Positions 20,030 to 27,864 of a DNA stretch of 29,961 bases are shown piece after piece. Position 1 is the stretch's first letter. Every line of letters begins with the position of its first letter. The position numbers and the translations under genes are program-made. The DNA comes from a virus: positions 1-29,961 of the IMG/VR virus record IMGVR_UViG_3300013126_000163, one strand, 5' to 3'. Under the pieces are notes generated by a model that saw only the letters and a program-made list of their open reading frames with translations, did no database searches and was not told where the DNA came from.

Positions 20030-20370
20030 TCTTAGACTTTTTATGCATGGGGGAGGGGGCTAGACAAACAAATTAGAGCGTTATAACCCCTGAAATACCT
20101 AAAAAGTTAAATTAAAGAAGACTTTAAAATAAAAGAAATTGATTAAAGTTAACGACAGAAGACTACAGATAAATAATACAATAGAATCAATGACTTATAT
20201 ATCGTAGAAGATAACAGAAGATAAGCTACGTTAGTGAATGATAAAGGCTTGTTAGCTACAGTTGCGGAACACGTGCTAGTTTACTGGGTAGACCCGCTGC
20301 ACATTGTAGACAGATAAGGTAGTTTTTGTGTAATATGTGCTACATAGTGAGCATCATAGTAAAATATTAC

Positions 20371-20399
20371 TTGACAAAATCTAAGAAGTATGGTATAAT
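20371..20399 (+). promoter_or_regulatory. Perfect-consensus extended -10 sigma70 promoter (rightward)
   Basis: TTGACA (20371-20376), 17-bp spacer, TATAAT (20394-20399), with TGG just before the -10 (extended -10). Every consensus base matches. Transcription should start near 20405-20406, ~130 bases before the small terminase gene. It closely resembles the promoter at 25325-25353. Confidence 0.88.
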
Positions 20400-20405
20400 A
20401 GTTGT

Positions 20406-20442
20406 ACTAAGGAGAAAAAACTGCTTCGTAATTCTCCTAAGT
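20406..20442 (+). promoter_or_regulatory. 5'-end hairpin of the rightward transcript
   Basis: ACTAAGGAGAA (20406-20416) can pair with TTCTCCTAAGT (20432-20442), 10 of 11 positions, around a 15-base loop. It begins at the predicted transcription start, so the mRNA would carry a 5'-terminal hairpin, which could protect it from decay. It also sequesters an AGGAG that has no start codon after it. Not followed by a T run, so not a terminator. Confidence 0.6.
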
Positions 20443-20487
20443 AAAGAATATATAAAATACACTACTATATAAAACTACTTAGTATAA

Positions 20488-20508
20488 CTTCTAAGTTTAA
20501 CTTAGAAG
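20488..20508. repeat. 21-bp palindrome upstream of the small terminase gene
   Basis: CTTCTAAGTT-T-AACTTAGAAG: perfect 10-bp arms around one central base. Such a short centre favours a dimeric protein site over an RNA hairpin. It lies 29 bases before the ATG at 20538, downstream of the rightward promoter, where a bound repressor could block elongation or packaging proteins could bind (a candidate pac/cos-proximal site). Confidence 0.6.
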
Positions 20509-20537
20509 AGAACTTAGGAGTTATAAGTTATAATTAA

Positions 20538-20969
20538 ATGTTAGTCTCTACTTACGTAGGAAAAGGCTTAGAAGTGGACTTAGAAGATAAAGAAAACAAT
20601 TCAGTTGTTGTGTCTATCCCTCGTAGGGGTCGTCCACCTAAGGCTGTCGTAGAAGCGAAGAAGAAGGGTAACCGAGGAAAAGTTGGTAGACCCTTAGGAG
20701 ATACTGGTAGGATCGCTGAATTCAAAGCTAGACTCCTCAGTACAACAGGAACAAAGGTAATCGATACTGTCTTAAGGAAAGCCTTAGACGATAACGATAA
20801 AGACCAGGTAGCATGTCTGAAGATGTGCATGGATAGACTTCTACCTGTCTCCCTATTCGAGAAAGATGCTAAGGGTCAGCGGAATGCTGTAACCATTAAC
20901 ATCACTGGTTTAGGTGAGACTAAGGTAGAGGCTGTCGAGACAATCGACATGGAAGAAGATGAATCTTAA
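20538..20969 (+). CDS. Probable terminase small subunit (143 aa)
   Basis: It lies directly before and overlaps the large terminase gene by 11 bases, the usual place for the DNA-recognising subunit. The N-terminal third has two AT-hook-like motifs (PRRGRPPK, VGRPLGD) in a very basic stretch. The middle is helical (EFKARLLSTTGTKVIDTVLRK), then CLKMCMDRLLPVSLFEKD, a pattern seen in podovirus small terminases as I recall them, and an acidic tail. Start: an in-frame TAA precedes the ATG, and the nearest AGGAG is 17 bases away. A GTG at 20574 has AAGG at better spacing, so the true start could be codon 13. The assignment rests on context and DNA-binding motifs. Confidence 0.72.
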   Translation: MLVSTYVGKGLEVDLEDKENNSVVVSIPRRGRPPKAVVEAKKKGNRGKVGRPLGDTGRIAEFKARLLSTTGTKVIDTVLRKALDDNDKDQVACLKMCMDRLLPVSLFEKDAKGQRNAVTINITGLGETKVEAVETIDMEEDES

Positions 20970-22212
20970 TTTCGAGCTTCTACCTTGGCAAAAACAAGTA
21001 TTTAGCGATACCACACGATTCAAGGTTATCGTAGCAGGACGACGCTGTGGTAAGAGTAGACTCTCAGCAGTATCTCTCCTCGTAGAGGGATTGAGGTGTC
21101 CTCCAGGCTCAGCAGTGATGTATGTAGCTCCTACGCAAGGACAAGCAAGACAGATTATCTGGGACTTGCTCATGGACTTAGGTAGGGATGTGATCAGTGG
21201 TAGTCATGTCAATAACATGGACATCACACTTATAAATGGTGCTAAGATCTATGTCCGTGGTTCTGATCGTCCTGATACCTTACGTGGTGTTAGCCTTACT
21301 TTTCTTGTCCTCGATGAAGTAGCGGATATCAAGAGTGAGACATGGGAGAAGGTACTCCGTGCTGCCTTATCAGATAAGAAAGGTAAAGCACTGTTCATCG
21401 GTACTCCGAAGGGAAGAAATTGGTTTTATGAGATGTACAATCTTGGAATCTCGGAAGAGGATGAGGAGTGGAAAGCGTGGCATTTTACTACCAAAGATAA
21501 CCCGCTCATCGATCCGAAGGAAATTGAAGGAGCTAAAAAGACACTCTCTTCTTTTGCGTTTAAGCAGGAATATGAAGCAAGCTTCGATAATGCTGGAACA
21601 GATTTATTTAAAGAAGAGTGGATACGATATGGTGAAGAACCGAATGACGGAGTCTACCACATCGCAATCGACTTAGCTGGGTTTAAGAACGAGAACTACT
21701 CCTCTTCCAGAGCGAAGAAGTTAGACGAATCAGCAATCGCTGTAGTGAAGGTAACAGATGATGGTGTCTGGTTTATAAGAAAAATAGAACATGGGCGGTG
21801 GGATGTTAAAGAAGCTGCAGCAAAGATTCTTAAGAACATTCGAGACTTTGAGCCAGTGGGTGTGGGGATTGAACGAGGCACAGTGCGTAACGCTGTACTA
21901 CCCTATCTTAGCGATCTGATGCGATCTAACAATGTCTACGCTCATATACAAGACTTAACCCACGGTGGTAAACAAAAGACAGAACGAGTTGTCTGGGCAT
22001 TACAGGGACGATTCGAGCATGGTAAAGTAGTACTAAATGAGGATGAGGACTGGACACAATTCATCGACCAGCTCCTAATGTTCCCTACTCCACAGGTGCA
22101 TGACGACTTAGTGGATGCTTTAAGTTATGTCGACCAATTGGCTGTAACGTCTTACTTCACAGATCAAGAGGAAGATGAATATGAACCGAGTGACTTTATA
22201 ACAGGATATTAG
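20959..22212 (+). CDS. terL: Terminase large subunit
   Basis: This ATP-driven DNA packaging motor and headful/cos nuclease has 417 residues. The ATPase domain has Walker A AGRRCGKS at 26-33 and Walker B LTFLVLDE with Asp119/Glu120, plus the coupling-type motif GTPKGRNW. The RNase H-like nuclease domain has Asp238 (IAIDLAG), Glu305 (GIERG) and Asp382/383/386 (VHDDLVDALSY) as the metal-binding set. The short size fits the compact terminases of this phage group. It would dock on the portal encoded two genes downstream. Confidence 0.95.
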   Translation: MNLNFELLPWQKQVFSDTTRFKVIVAGRRCGKSRLSAVSLLVEGLRCPPGSAVMYVAPTQGQARQIIWDLLMDLGRDVISGSHVNNMDITLINGAKIYVRGSDRPDTLRGVSLTFLVLDEVADIKSETWEKVLRAALSDKKGKALFIGTPKGRNWFYEMYNLGISEEDEEWKAWHFTTKDNPLIDPKEIEGAKKTLSSFAFKQEYEASFDNAGTDLFKEEWIRYGEEPNDGVYHIAIDLAGFKNENYSSSRAKKLDESAIAVVKVTDDGVWFIRKIEHGRWDVKEAAAKILKNIRDFEPVGVGIERGTVRNAVLPYLSDLMRSNNVYAHIQDLTHGGKQKTERVVWALQGRFEHGKVVLNEDEDWTQFIDQLLMFPTPQVHDDLVDALSYVDQLAVTSYFTDQEEDEYEPSDFITGY

Positions 22213-23364
22213 ATGAGTATAGTTGGAAGCTTATTTAGGACAGTAGCTCCTGCGTTAGTAGATAACCTAGAAGCACAAGGTTTGTTTAGAAGCTCTACTC
22301 GTATTGCTCCTAGTCTTGTACCAGAGATGTTCATTGGTAGAGAAGGAATTACGAATCTAGGCGAAGCAGGTGTCATGGATGCTCCTGCAGCAATCAAGAC
22401 ATTAGAAGACGCTCAGCGTGATTGGTTTAGACTTCCTGCCGATGAGTGGAATAATCTGTATGCTAAGCAGGGTATAGCGTTTGACCCTGTGGCTAACAAG
22501 TCGATGATGGAGATCAGCGATAAGAATGTATCTCTCCAGCGTGGTGTAGATCTGAACAAGATCCCAGAGAACGAAGTATTAACCTTCGACGAAGTGTTCA
22601 AAGCTGACACGCTAAAGAAAGCTTATCCAGACATCAACGAATTAACCGTTTCTTTCATCGATGATCCTATGTCCTCTCGCTTAGCAGCCTTTGCTCCTGA
22701 GCAGAACATGATCCTATTCAATCGTCAGCATCCTGAGTGGAAGAGCTCCGACGCTCCAGTAAAGACTGCACTCCATGAAGTACAACACTATGTACAAGGC
22801 AAAGAACTCTTCACACAAGGTGAGAGCTTCGCTGCTACGTTAAACGAGAATCAACTATACAAAGATGCTTCTCAGGCTTTATCCCAAGTCATTGCTAAAT
22901 CAATACCAGAGTCATTACAGTTTGCTAAGAAGTACAAAGGCATTGGCTTTGATAAAGACTCAGTGATCGATGCAATAGCTGGATTAACAGCAAAAGACGG
23001 TGCATCAGCTCGTGCTAGTTTAGCAAAAGCATTCGGCAGTAAAGACATGGCTGATAAGTTCATCGCTAATGCGAAGCAGTATCCTGCTCTTGATGCAGCA
23101 ATCGAAGCAAAGAATATCACCACTCAAGCCTACCAACAGTCCGTAGCAGACTACATGAAAGTAGCTGGAGAAGTATTCGCTCGGCAGACAGAACAGCGTC
23201 GTGGTATGAACGTAGCAGAGCGTATCCAAAATCCTGCAATGATGGCTATCGAGACAGATCCTGCAAACATGAGAGCAGGTGTGACGATTGACAACATGAC
23301 TGCTCCTCGTGCAGCCAATCCATTTCAGATGCAAGTTCCACAATCAACTATTCCAGGAATTTAA
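22213..23364 (+). CDS. Zincin metallopeptidase-like polyvalent protein (383 aa)
   Basis: The ATG follows the terL stop without a gap. The core is a zincin motif: His188-Glu189-x-x-His192 in TALHEVQHYVQ, with Gln195 following. About 125 residues later comes VAGEVFARQTEQR, where Glu320 could be the third zinc ligand. HExxHxxQ plus a downstream GE-x-x-AR-x-x-x-x-R is the pattern of the MPTase domain in phage polyvalent proteins, usually part of giant multidomain proteins. The N-terminal ~105 residues (DWFRLPADEW ... MMEISDKN) resemble the leader found before such domains. The C-terminus is Pro/Gln/Met-rich. It lies between terminase and portal, so it may be a virion protein injected into the host or a head-maturation protease. 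The substrate is unknown. Confidence 0.72.
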   Translation: MSIVGSLFRTVAPALVDNLEAQGLFRSSTRIAPSLVPEMFIGREGITNLGEAGVMDAPAAIKTLEDAQRDWFRLPADEWNNLYAKQGIAFDPVANKSMMEISDKNVSLQRGVDLNKIPENEVLTFDEVFKADTLKKAYPDINELTVSFIDDPMSSRLAAFAPEQNMILFNRQHPEWKSSDAPVKTALHEVQHYVQGKELFTQGESFAATLNENQLYKDASQALSQVIAKSIPESLQFAKKYKGIGFDKDSVIDAIAGLTAKDGASARASLAKAFGSKDMADKFIANAKQYPALDAAIEAKNITTQAYQQSVADYMKVAGEVFARQTEQRRGMNVAERIQNPAMMAIETDPANMRAGVTIDNMTAPRAANPFQMQVPQSTIPGI

Positions 23365-23367
23365 AAC

Positions 23368-25320
23368 ATGGCAGAATTTAAAGAAGATCCAGTTACTGAG
23401 TCTGATAAAGAATTAGTATCTTTCATCGTCGACCATACGACACGATGGAGAGATCATCGGGATGTTAATTATTTAGATAAGTGGGAAGAGTATGAAAGAC
23501 TATGGCGGGGAATCTGGGATGGGGCTGACAAGACACGTGAGTCCGAGAGATCTCGTATTATTACTCCAGCGTTGCAACAAGCGATCGAGGGAAAACAAGC
23601 TGAGATCTCTGAAGCTGTTTTTGGTCGGGGTGAGTTCTTCGATATTGCGGATGATCGCCAAGATCAAGACAAAACTGACATTCCGTTAGTACGGCAGCAG
23701 ATGCATGAAGACTTTAAGTTCACTAAAGTCAAGAAAGCAATTGATGATATTATTCTCTTAGGAGAACTGTACGGCACTGGTATCGGAGAGATCACCATCG
23801 AAGAGAAGACTGTGATGTATCCGTCTACTCAGCCTATCCCTGGCACTAGCATGGCAGCCATTGGTGTTACTGAGCAGAAGAAGTTCATGGTACACCTTAA
23901 CCCAATCAATCCTCGTAATTTCCTCATCGATCCTAACGCTCGTGATGTTGAGTCTTCACTGGGTGTAGCGATTGAGGAGTACATGCCTTACTTTAAAATT
24001 ATCGAAGGAATGGTTGATGGTACATACCGTAAAGTAGGAATTACTCCTAGCTACAACGACATGGACTTAGAGCCTGTCCAAGAGATGTCTCCTAAGCAAG
24101 ATGGTAAAGTACGAGTCATCCGCTGGTATGGTAAAGTTCCTCGTGAATACTTAGAAGAGATCAAGAAGAAAGACGGAGAAGAGATTGTAGATCTTTTCCC
24201 TGAGGGCTCAGAAGCTGAAGACTACCAAGACATGGTAGAAGCTTTGGTTGTCATCGCTGACGATCAGTGGCTCTTAAAAGCTGAAGAGAATCCTTACATG
24301 ATGAAGGATCGTCCTATTGTCGCCTATCAAGCTGACTCGATGCCTGGTCGTTTCTGGGGTCGTGGTACTGCTGAGAAGGGTTACAATATGCAAAAAGCTA
24401 TTGATGCTCAGATCCGTAGCCACTTAGACAGTCTTGCTTTGACCACTGCTCCGATGATGGCAATGGACGCTACTCGTCTACCACGTGGTGCTAAGTACGA
24501 TGTGAAGCCTGGAAAGAATCTCCTCGTCAATGGTAATCCCAACGAGATCATGATGCCATTCAAGTTTGGTAATACAGATCCGATGAACATGGGAACTGCT
24601 CAGACATTCCAGTCCATGCTCCTCCAAGCTACAGGAACAATGGATACTGCTTCAATGCCTGACAAGGTAGCTGCAGGAGAAGCTTCTGGTGCTGGTCTGT
24701 CAATGGCTCTATCGGGCTTGATGAAGAAGAACAAGCGTACTCTGATTAACTTCCAAGAAGACTTCTTAATCCCATTCATCACCAAGTCTGCTTATCGCTT
24801 CATGCAGTTTGATCCAGATCGTTATCCAGTAAAAGACTTCTGCTTCCTCCCAGTATCTACCCTAGGAATGGTAGCTCGTGAGTACGAACAACAGCAGATG
24901 ATGGGTTTAATGTCGACCTTAGGAGCTCAATCTCCTATCGTTCCTCTGCTATTGCAGGGTGTAATCCAAGGTTCTAGCATCTCCAACCGTGAGGAGATCA
25001 TTGCTGGGCTACAACAAATGAGCCAACCTGACCCAATGCAGCAGCAAATGCAGCAGTTGGCTCTGGCTACGGCTCAGGCAGAGCTACAGAAGACCCAAGC
25101 TGAAGCTGCTAAGGCTATGGCTGAGGCTCAGAAGGCTGGTGCTCAAGCCCAATCTATCCCAGTAGAAACTCAAATCAAGGCTGTAGAGGCTGCGAATAAG
25201 CCAATGGGTACTGACCCCTTCACCCAAGTGGAGAAGATCGCTAATTTAGCCCTTAAAGAGGCTGATATGCTATCCAATGAGCGTATTGCTATGTTGCAAA
25301 CTGCTACGAAAATGCAATAA
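23368..25320 (+). CDS. Portal protein (head-tail connector)
   Basis: This 650-residue protein is encoded 3 bases after the metallopeptidase gene and before scaffold and capsid, the standard portal position. The N-terminal part (FIVDHTTRWRDHRDVNYLDKW, then RSRIITPALQQAIEGKQAEI) fits large podovirus portals, and the central region is rich in aromatic and Gly/Pro turns (PIVAYQADSMPGRFWGRG). The C-terminal ~100 residues are Gln/Ala-rich and helical (QQQMQQLALATAQAELQKT), matching the portal barrel. Twelve copies would form the DNA entry channel that docks terminase. It is longer than T7 gp8 (536) because of the N-terminal and barrel parts. Confidence 0.88.
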   Translation: MAEFKEDPVTESDKELVSFIVDHTTRWRDHRDVNYLDKWEEYERLWRGIWDGADKTRESERSRIITPALQQAIEGKQAEISEAVFGRGEFFDIADDRQDQDKTDIPLVRQQMHEDFKFTKVKKAIDDIILLGELYGTGIGEITIEEKTVMYPSTQPIPGTSMAAIGVTEQKKFMVHLNPINPRNFLIDPNARDVESSLGVAIEEYMPYFKIIEGMVDGTYRKVGITPSYNDMDLEPVQEMSPKQDGKVRVIRWYGKVPREYLEEIKKKDGEEIVDLFPEGSEAEDYQDMVEALVVIADDQWLLKAEENPYMMKDRPIVAYQADSMPGRFWGRGTAEKGYNMQKAIDAQIRSHLDSLALTTAPMMAMDATRLPRGAKYDVKPGKNLLVNGNPNEIMMPFKFGNTDPMNMGTAQTFQSMLLQATGTMDTASMPDKVAAGEASGAGLSMALSGLMKKNKRTLINFQEDFLIPFITKSAYRFMQFDPDRYPVKDFCFLPVSTLGMVAREYEQQQMMGLMSTLGAQSPIVPLLLQGVIQGSSISNREEIIAGLQQMSQPDPMQQQMQQLALATAQAELQKTQAEAAKAMAEAQKAGAQAQSIPVETQIKAVEAANKPMGTDPFTQVEKIANLALKEADMLSNERIAMLQTATKMQ

Positions 25321-25324
25321 AAGC

Positions 25325-25353
25325 TTGACAAATCTATAAAAATATGGTATAAT
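25325..25353 (+). promoter_or_regulatory. Perfect-consensus extended -10 sigma70 promoter for capsid genes
   Basis: TTGACA (25325-25330), 17-bp spacer, TATAAT (25348-25353), with TGG before the -10. It is a near copy of the promoter at 20371-20399 (same hexamers, same spacer length, same ATATGG/GTATGG spacer end). It starts 5 bases after the portal stop and would raise scaffold and capsid expression above terminase and portal. Confidence 0.88.
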
Positions 25354-25400
25354 ATTTACTATACTAACACAATAAACTCTCCTTGTCAAGGAAAAAGAGT

Positions 25401-25658
25401 ATGAACAGAGAATTACAGGATTATTACGAGAACAGATTCGCTATGATGGCTACCCAAGGGTGGCAGGATCTGTTAGAAGACTTAGAATTAATGCTTAGCT
25501 CCACAGACACCGTCAAAGGTGTAGAAACTATAGAGCAACTCCACTTCAGGAAGGGAGAAATCTCTATCATGACGTGGTTAAAGAACTTAAGAGAGTCAAG
25601 TAACGAAGTCTACGAGCAACTTCAGGAGGAATCTGAGAATGCCAAGACGAATGTTTGA
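25401..25658 (+). CDS. Small helical protein between portal and scaffold (85 aa)
   Basis: ATG at 25401 with AAGGA 9 bases upstream is preferred to a TTG at 25383 that would overlap the Shine-Dalgarno. It begins MNRELQDYYENRFAMMATQG and continues WQDLLEDLELMLSSTDTV and a helical acidic end. This short acidic helical protein is a regular resident of this position in T7-like phages, in my recollection. Role unknown, probably in head assembly. Confidence 0.72.
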   Translation: MNRELQDYYENRFAMMATQGWQDLLEDLELMLSSTDTVKGVETIEQLHFRKGEISIMTWLKNLRESSNEVYEQLQEESENAKTNV

Positions 25659-25884
25659 CTTTGTATGTAAGAATTCACACAACACTGAAGCCTTCGTCGA
25701 AGTAGACACAAAAGAAGTTCAGTGTGGTGAGTGTGGCGAGGTTGCTACTCGCATTCTTTCCTCTCCTCGGTTGGGCTTAGACCCTATCTGTGGAGATTTC
25801 CCTAGTGCTACTGCACGATGGGCAAAGATGAGAGCTGAGAAGCTGGCATTGGAAAGAAAATCAACAGCAAACCACGGCTCGTAA
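25639..25884 (+). CDS. Zinc-ribbon protein (81 aa)
   Basis: Cys10-x3-His14 and Cys29-x2-Cys32 (QCGECGE) make a likely zinc ribbon like the FmdB-type small regulators. A helical basic C-terminus follows (TARWAKMRAEKLALERK). It overlaps the previous gene by 20 bases, with AGGAGG upstream. Conserved in this position of related podoviruses as I recall; a role in head assembly or late regulation is inferred from location only. Confidence 0.75.
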   Translation: MPRRMFDFVCKNSHNTEAFVEVDTKEVQCGECGEVATRILSSPRLGLDPICGDFPSATARWAKMRAEKLALERKSTANHGS

Positions 25885-25950
25885 ATGGACTCTTGACCAC
25901 CGAGCTATTTTTTAAATGTCCTAAAATCGCATTGCGACAGGAGAATATAC

Positions 25951-26784
25951 ATGGCTGCTAATTTTATCGAACTGCAAGAAGAAGAAACTAACGAGAAGTT
26001 TACCGATCCAACACAAGAAGAGAGTTCAACCCCAGACGCTGTAGAACAAGCTTCAGCACAACCTGAAGAGGCTGCTCCTTCACCAGAACTACCTGAGAAG
26101 TATCGTGGTAAATCTCTAGACGAGATTATTAGGATGCACCAAGAAGCCGAGAAGTTAATCGGACGACAGGCACAAGAGGTTGGTGAAGTACGTAAGTTAG
26201 CTGACTCACTTCTAAAGCAACAACTCGAACAGAAGCACGACACACAGCCAAGTAAAGCACAAGAGATTGATTGGTTTGAAGACCCCGCAAAGGCAGTAAA
26301 CCAGGCTGTAGCAAACAACCCAGTACTGAAGCAATTGCAAGAACAACAGGCTCAACAAGCTGCGTTGGTTGCGATGCAGACGATTGAGAAAGCACATCCT
26401 GATTACTTAAATATTGCTCAGTCTGATGACTTTGCTTCTTGGATTCAAGGATCAAAGGTACGGATGGAGCTCTTTGCTAAGGCAAACAACTACGATGTAG
26501 ATTCAGCGTTAGAACTGCTAGATACTTACAAGTCTCTACGCAACGTCAAACAACAAAAAGTAGAAGCTACCAAAGCTGCTGACGAGTCGCTGAAGAAGGT
26601 CGAAGAAGAGAACCGAAGCAAAGCACTTAAGACTGCTGCAGTACAGCAAGGTGGTACAGGGGAATCAACAAAACCTGTTTATCGTCGTGCAGATCTTATT
26701 CGCTTAAGAATGCAAGACCCAGCTCGTTACGAAAGCATGGCAGATGAAATTCTCCAAGCTTACGCAGAGGGCAGGGTACGTTAA
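25951..26784 (+). CDS. Capsid scaffolding protein (277 aa)
   Basis: It directly precedes the capsid gene. The composition is typical of scaffolds: an acidic, Pro/Ser/Ala-rich disordered start (residues 1-50), the LPEKYRGKSLDEIIRMHQEA segment, long Gln/Glu/Ala coiled coils (~65-150 and 190-225), and a basic C-terminal helix (YRRADLIRLRMQDPARYE) that would bind the coat protein. AGGAG lies upstream at good spacing. It would guide procapsid assembly and then leave the shell. Confidence 0.85.
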   Translation: MAANFIELQEEETNEKFTDPTQEESSTPDAVEQASAQPEEAAPSPELPEKYRGKSLDEIIRMHQEAEKLIGRQAQEVGEVRKLADSLLKQQLEQKHDTQPSKAQEIDWFEDPAKAVNQAVANNPVLKQLQEQQAQQAALVAMQTIEKAHPDYLNIAQSDDFASWIQGSKVRMELFAKANNYDVDSALELLDTYKSLRNVKQQKVEATKAADESLKKVEEENRSKALKTAAVQQGGTGESTKPVYRRADLIRLRMQDPARYESMADEILQAYAEGRVR

Positions 26785-26809
26785 TAATTTAATTTAGGAG
26801 ATTTTAAAA

Positions 26810-27775
26810 ATGGCTTTAACTACTGCTGCATATCCAGGAGGCTCAGCCTCTATCGTTAACAAGACCAATGCTGATAAGTTTATTCCAGAAATTTGGTCTG
26901 ATGAAGTCATTGCTGCATACAAGAAGAACCTAGTCTTGGCAAACCTCGTCAACAAAATGACGATGCGTGGTAAGAAGGGCGATACGCTCCATATTCCTAA
27001 GCCAACTCGTGGTAACGCTTCTGCTAAGGCAGCTAACACCGTTGTCAACATTCAAGCTGATACCGAGAGCGAAGTTCAAGTTGTTATTGACAAGCACTTC
27101 GAGTACTCACGCTTTATTGAGGACATCGTCGAAGTTCAAGCTTTGGCTTCTTTACGTCGCTTCTACACCGAAGATGCTGGTTACGCTTTGGCTAAGAAAG
27201 TTGACGATGAGTTGTTCCAATTAGGTAAAACCTTTGGTAACGGTACAACCACGTTCGTTCATAGCAACAGCTATTACATCGATGCTTCTACTGGTCTCAC
27301 AGCTTACGCTGCTGACACTGTAGTTCCTGCTGACGTGTTCACTGATGCTGGTTTCCGTAACCTAATCCAGAAGATGGATGATGCTGACGTTCCGATGGAT
27401 AATCGCTTTTTCGTGATTCCTCCTTCGATTCGTAATGCAATCATGGGTGAGAACCGTTACAACAGCTCTGACTTCGTTGATGGTCGTGGTGTTCAGAACG
27501 GTCAGATCGGTAGCCTCTATGGTATCGATATCTATGTATCGAGCAACTGCCCGATCATCGAGACTGACGCTGAGAACACTGCTACCAACGGTGGCGACAT
27601 CAAAGCAGCTATCCTCGCACACAAAGACTCTATGGTCTTAGCTGAGCAGTTGGCTGTTCGTTCACAGACCCAGTACAAGCAAGAGTATCTCTCGACTCTG
27701 TACACCGCTGACACCCTCTTTGGTGTTAAGACTGTACGTCCTGAGGCTGGTTTCGTACTCGCTGTTAACGCTTAG
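26810..27775 (+). CDS. Major capsid protein
   Basis: This 321-residue protein follows the scaffold gene with a strong TAGGAG, and its own terminator follows. The opening MALTTAAYPGGSASIVNK and FIPEIWSDEVIAAYKKNLV is typical of HK97-fold podovirus coat proteins, with the E-loop region around RGKKGDTLHIPKPTRGNA and the spine helix FIEDIVEVQALASLRRFY. The end is TLFGVKTVRPEAGFVLAVNA. Codons are richer in C-ending forms than in neighbouring genes, as expected for the most highly expressed product. Confidence 0.93.
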   Translation: MALTTAAYPGGSASIVNKTNADKFIPEIWSDEVIAAYKKNLVLANLVNKMTMRGKKGDTLHIPKPTRGNASAKAANTVVNIQADTESEVQVVIDKHFEYSRFIEDIVEVQALASLRRFYTEDAGYALAKKVDDELFQLGKTFGNGTTTFVHSNSYYIDASTGLTAYAADTVVPADVFTDAGFRNLIQKMDDADVPMDNRFFVIPPSIRNAIMGENRYNSSDFVDGRGVQNGQIGSLYGIDIYVSSNCPIIETDAENTATNGGDIKAAILAHKDSMVLAEQLAVRSQTQYKQEYLSTLYTADTLFGVKTVRPEAGFVLAVNA

Positions 27776-27789
27776 TAGTAACTCTCAAG

Positions 27790-27820
27790 ACTCTCTAGTT
27801 TCGGCTAGGGAGTTTTGTTT
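27790..27820 (+). terminator. Rho-independent terminator after the capsid gene
   Basis: ACTCTCTAG (27790-27798) pairs with CTAGGGAGT (27805-27813), with one G-U pair, around a TTTCGG loop, and TTTTGTTT follows. It lies 15 bases after the capsid stop. It would end or thin out the transcript from the 25.3 kb promoter, so the tail fibre is made at lower level than capsid. Confidence 0.85.
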
Positions 27821-27864
27821 AAGTACATTCGATGAGTGTATTTAAACAAATAAGGAGATAGATC

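Larger units (their letters stand above)
19846..20537. other. Divergent control region; possible replication origin
   Basis: About 690 bases separate the leftward and rightward modules, with no open frame that has both a credible start and length. It holds promoter P4, element P5, the rightward promoter at 20371-20399, a transcript-start hairpin and a 21-bp palindrome. Bases ~20090-20240 are markedly A-rich on the plus strand, with small inverted repeats: TTAAAG-AAGA-CTTTAA at 20112-20127, and CGTAG paired with CTACG around 20199-20231. An AT-rich stretch between divergent modules is a usual place for a phage origin, but no iterons were recognised, so the origin call is speculative. Confidence 0.45.

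Noticed and set aside
20236-20320. Possible tRNA or structured RNA in the control region (GCGG ... CCGC pairing)
   Set aside because: No cloverleaf can be drawn; the stem is four base pairs and there is no T-loop consensus.
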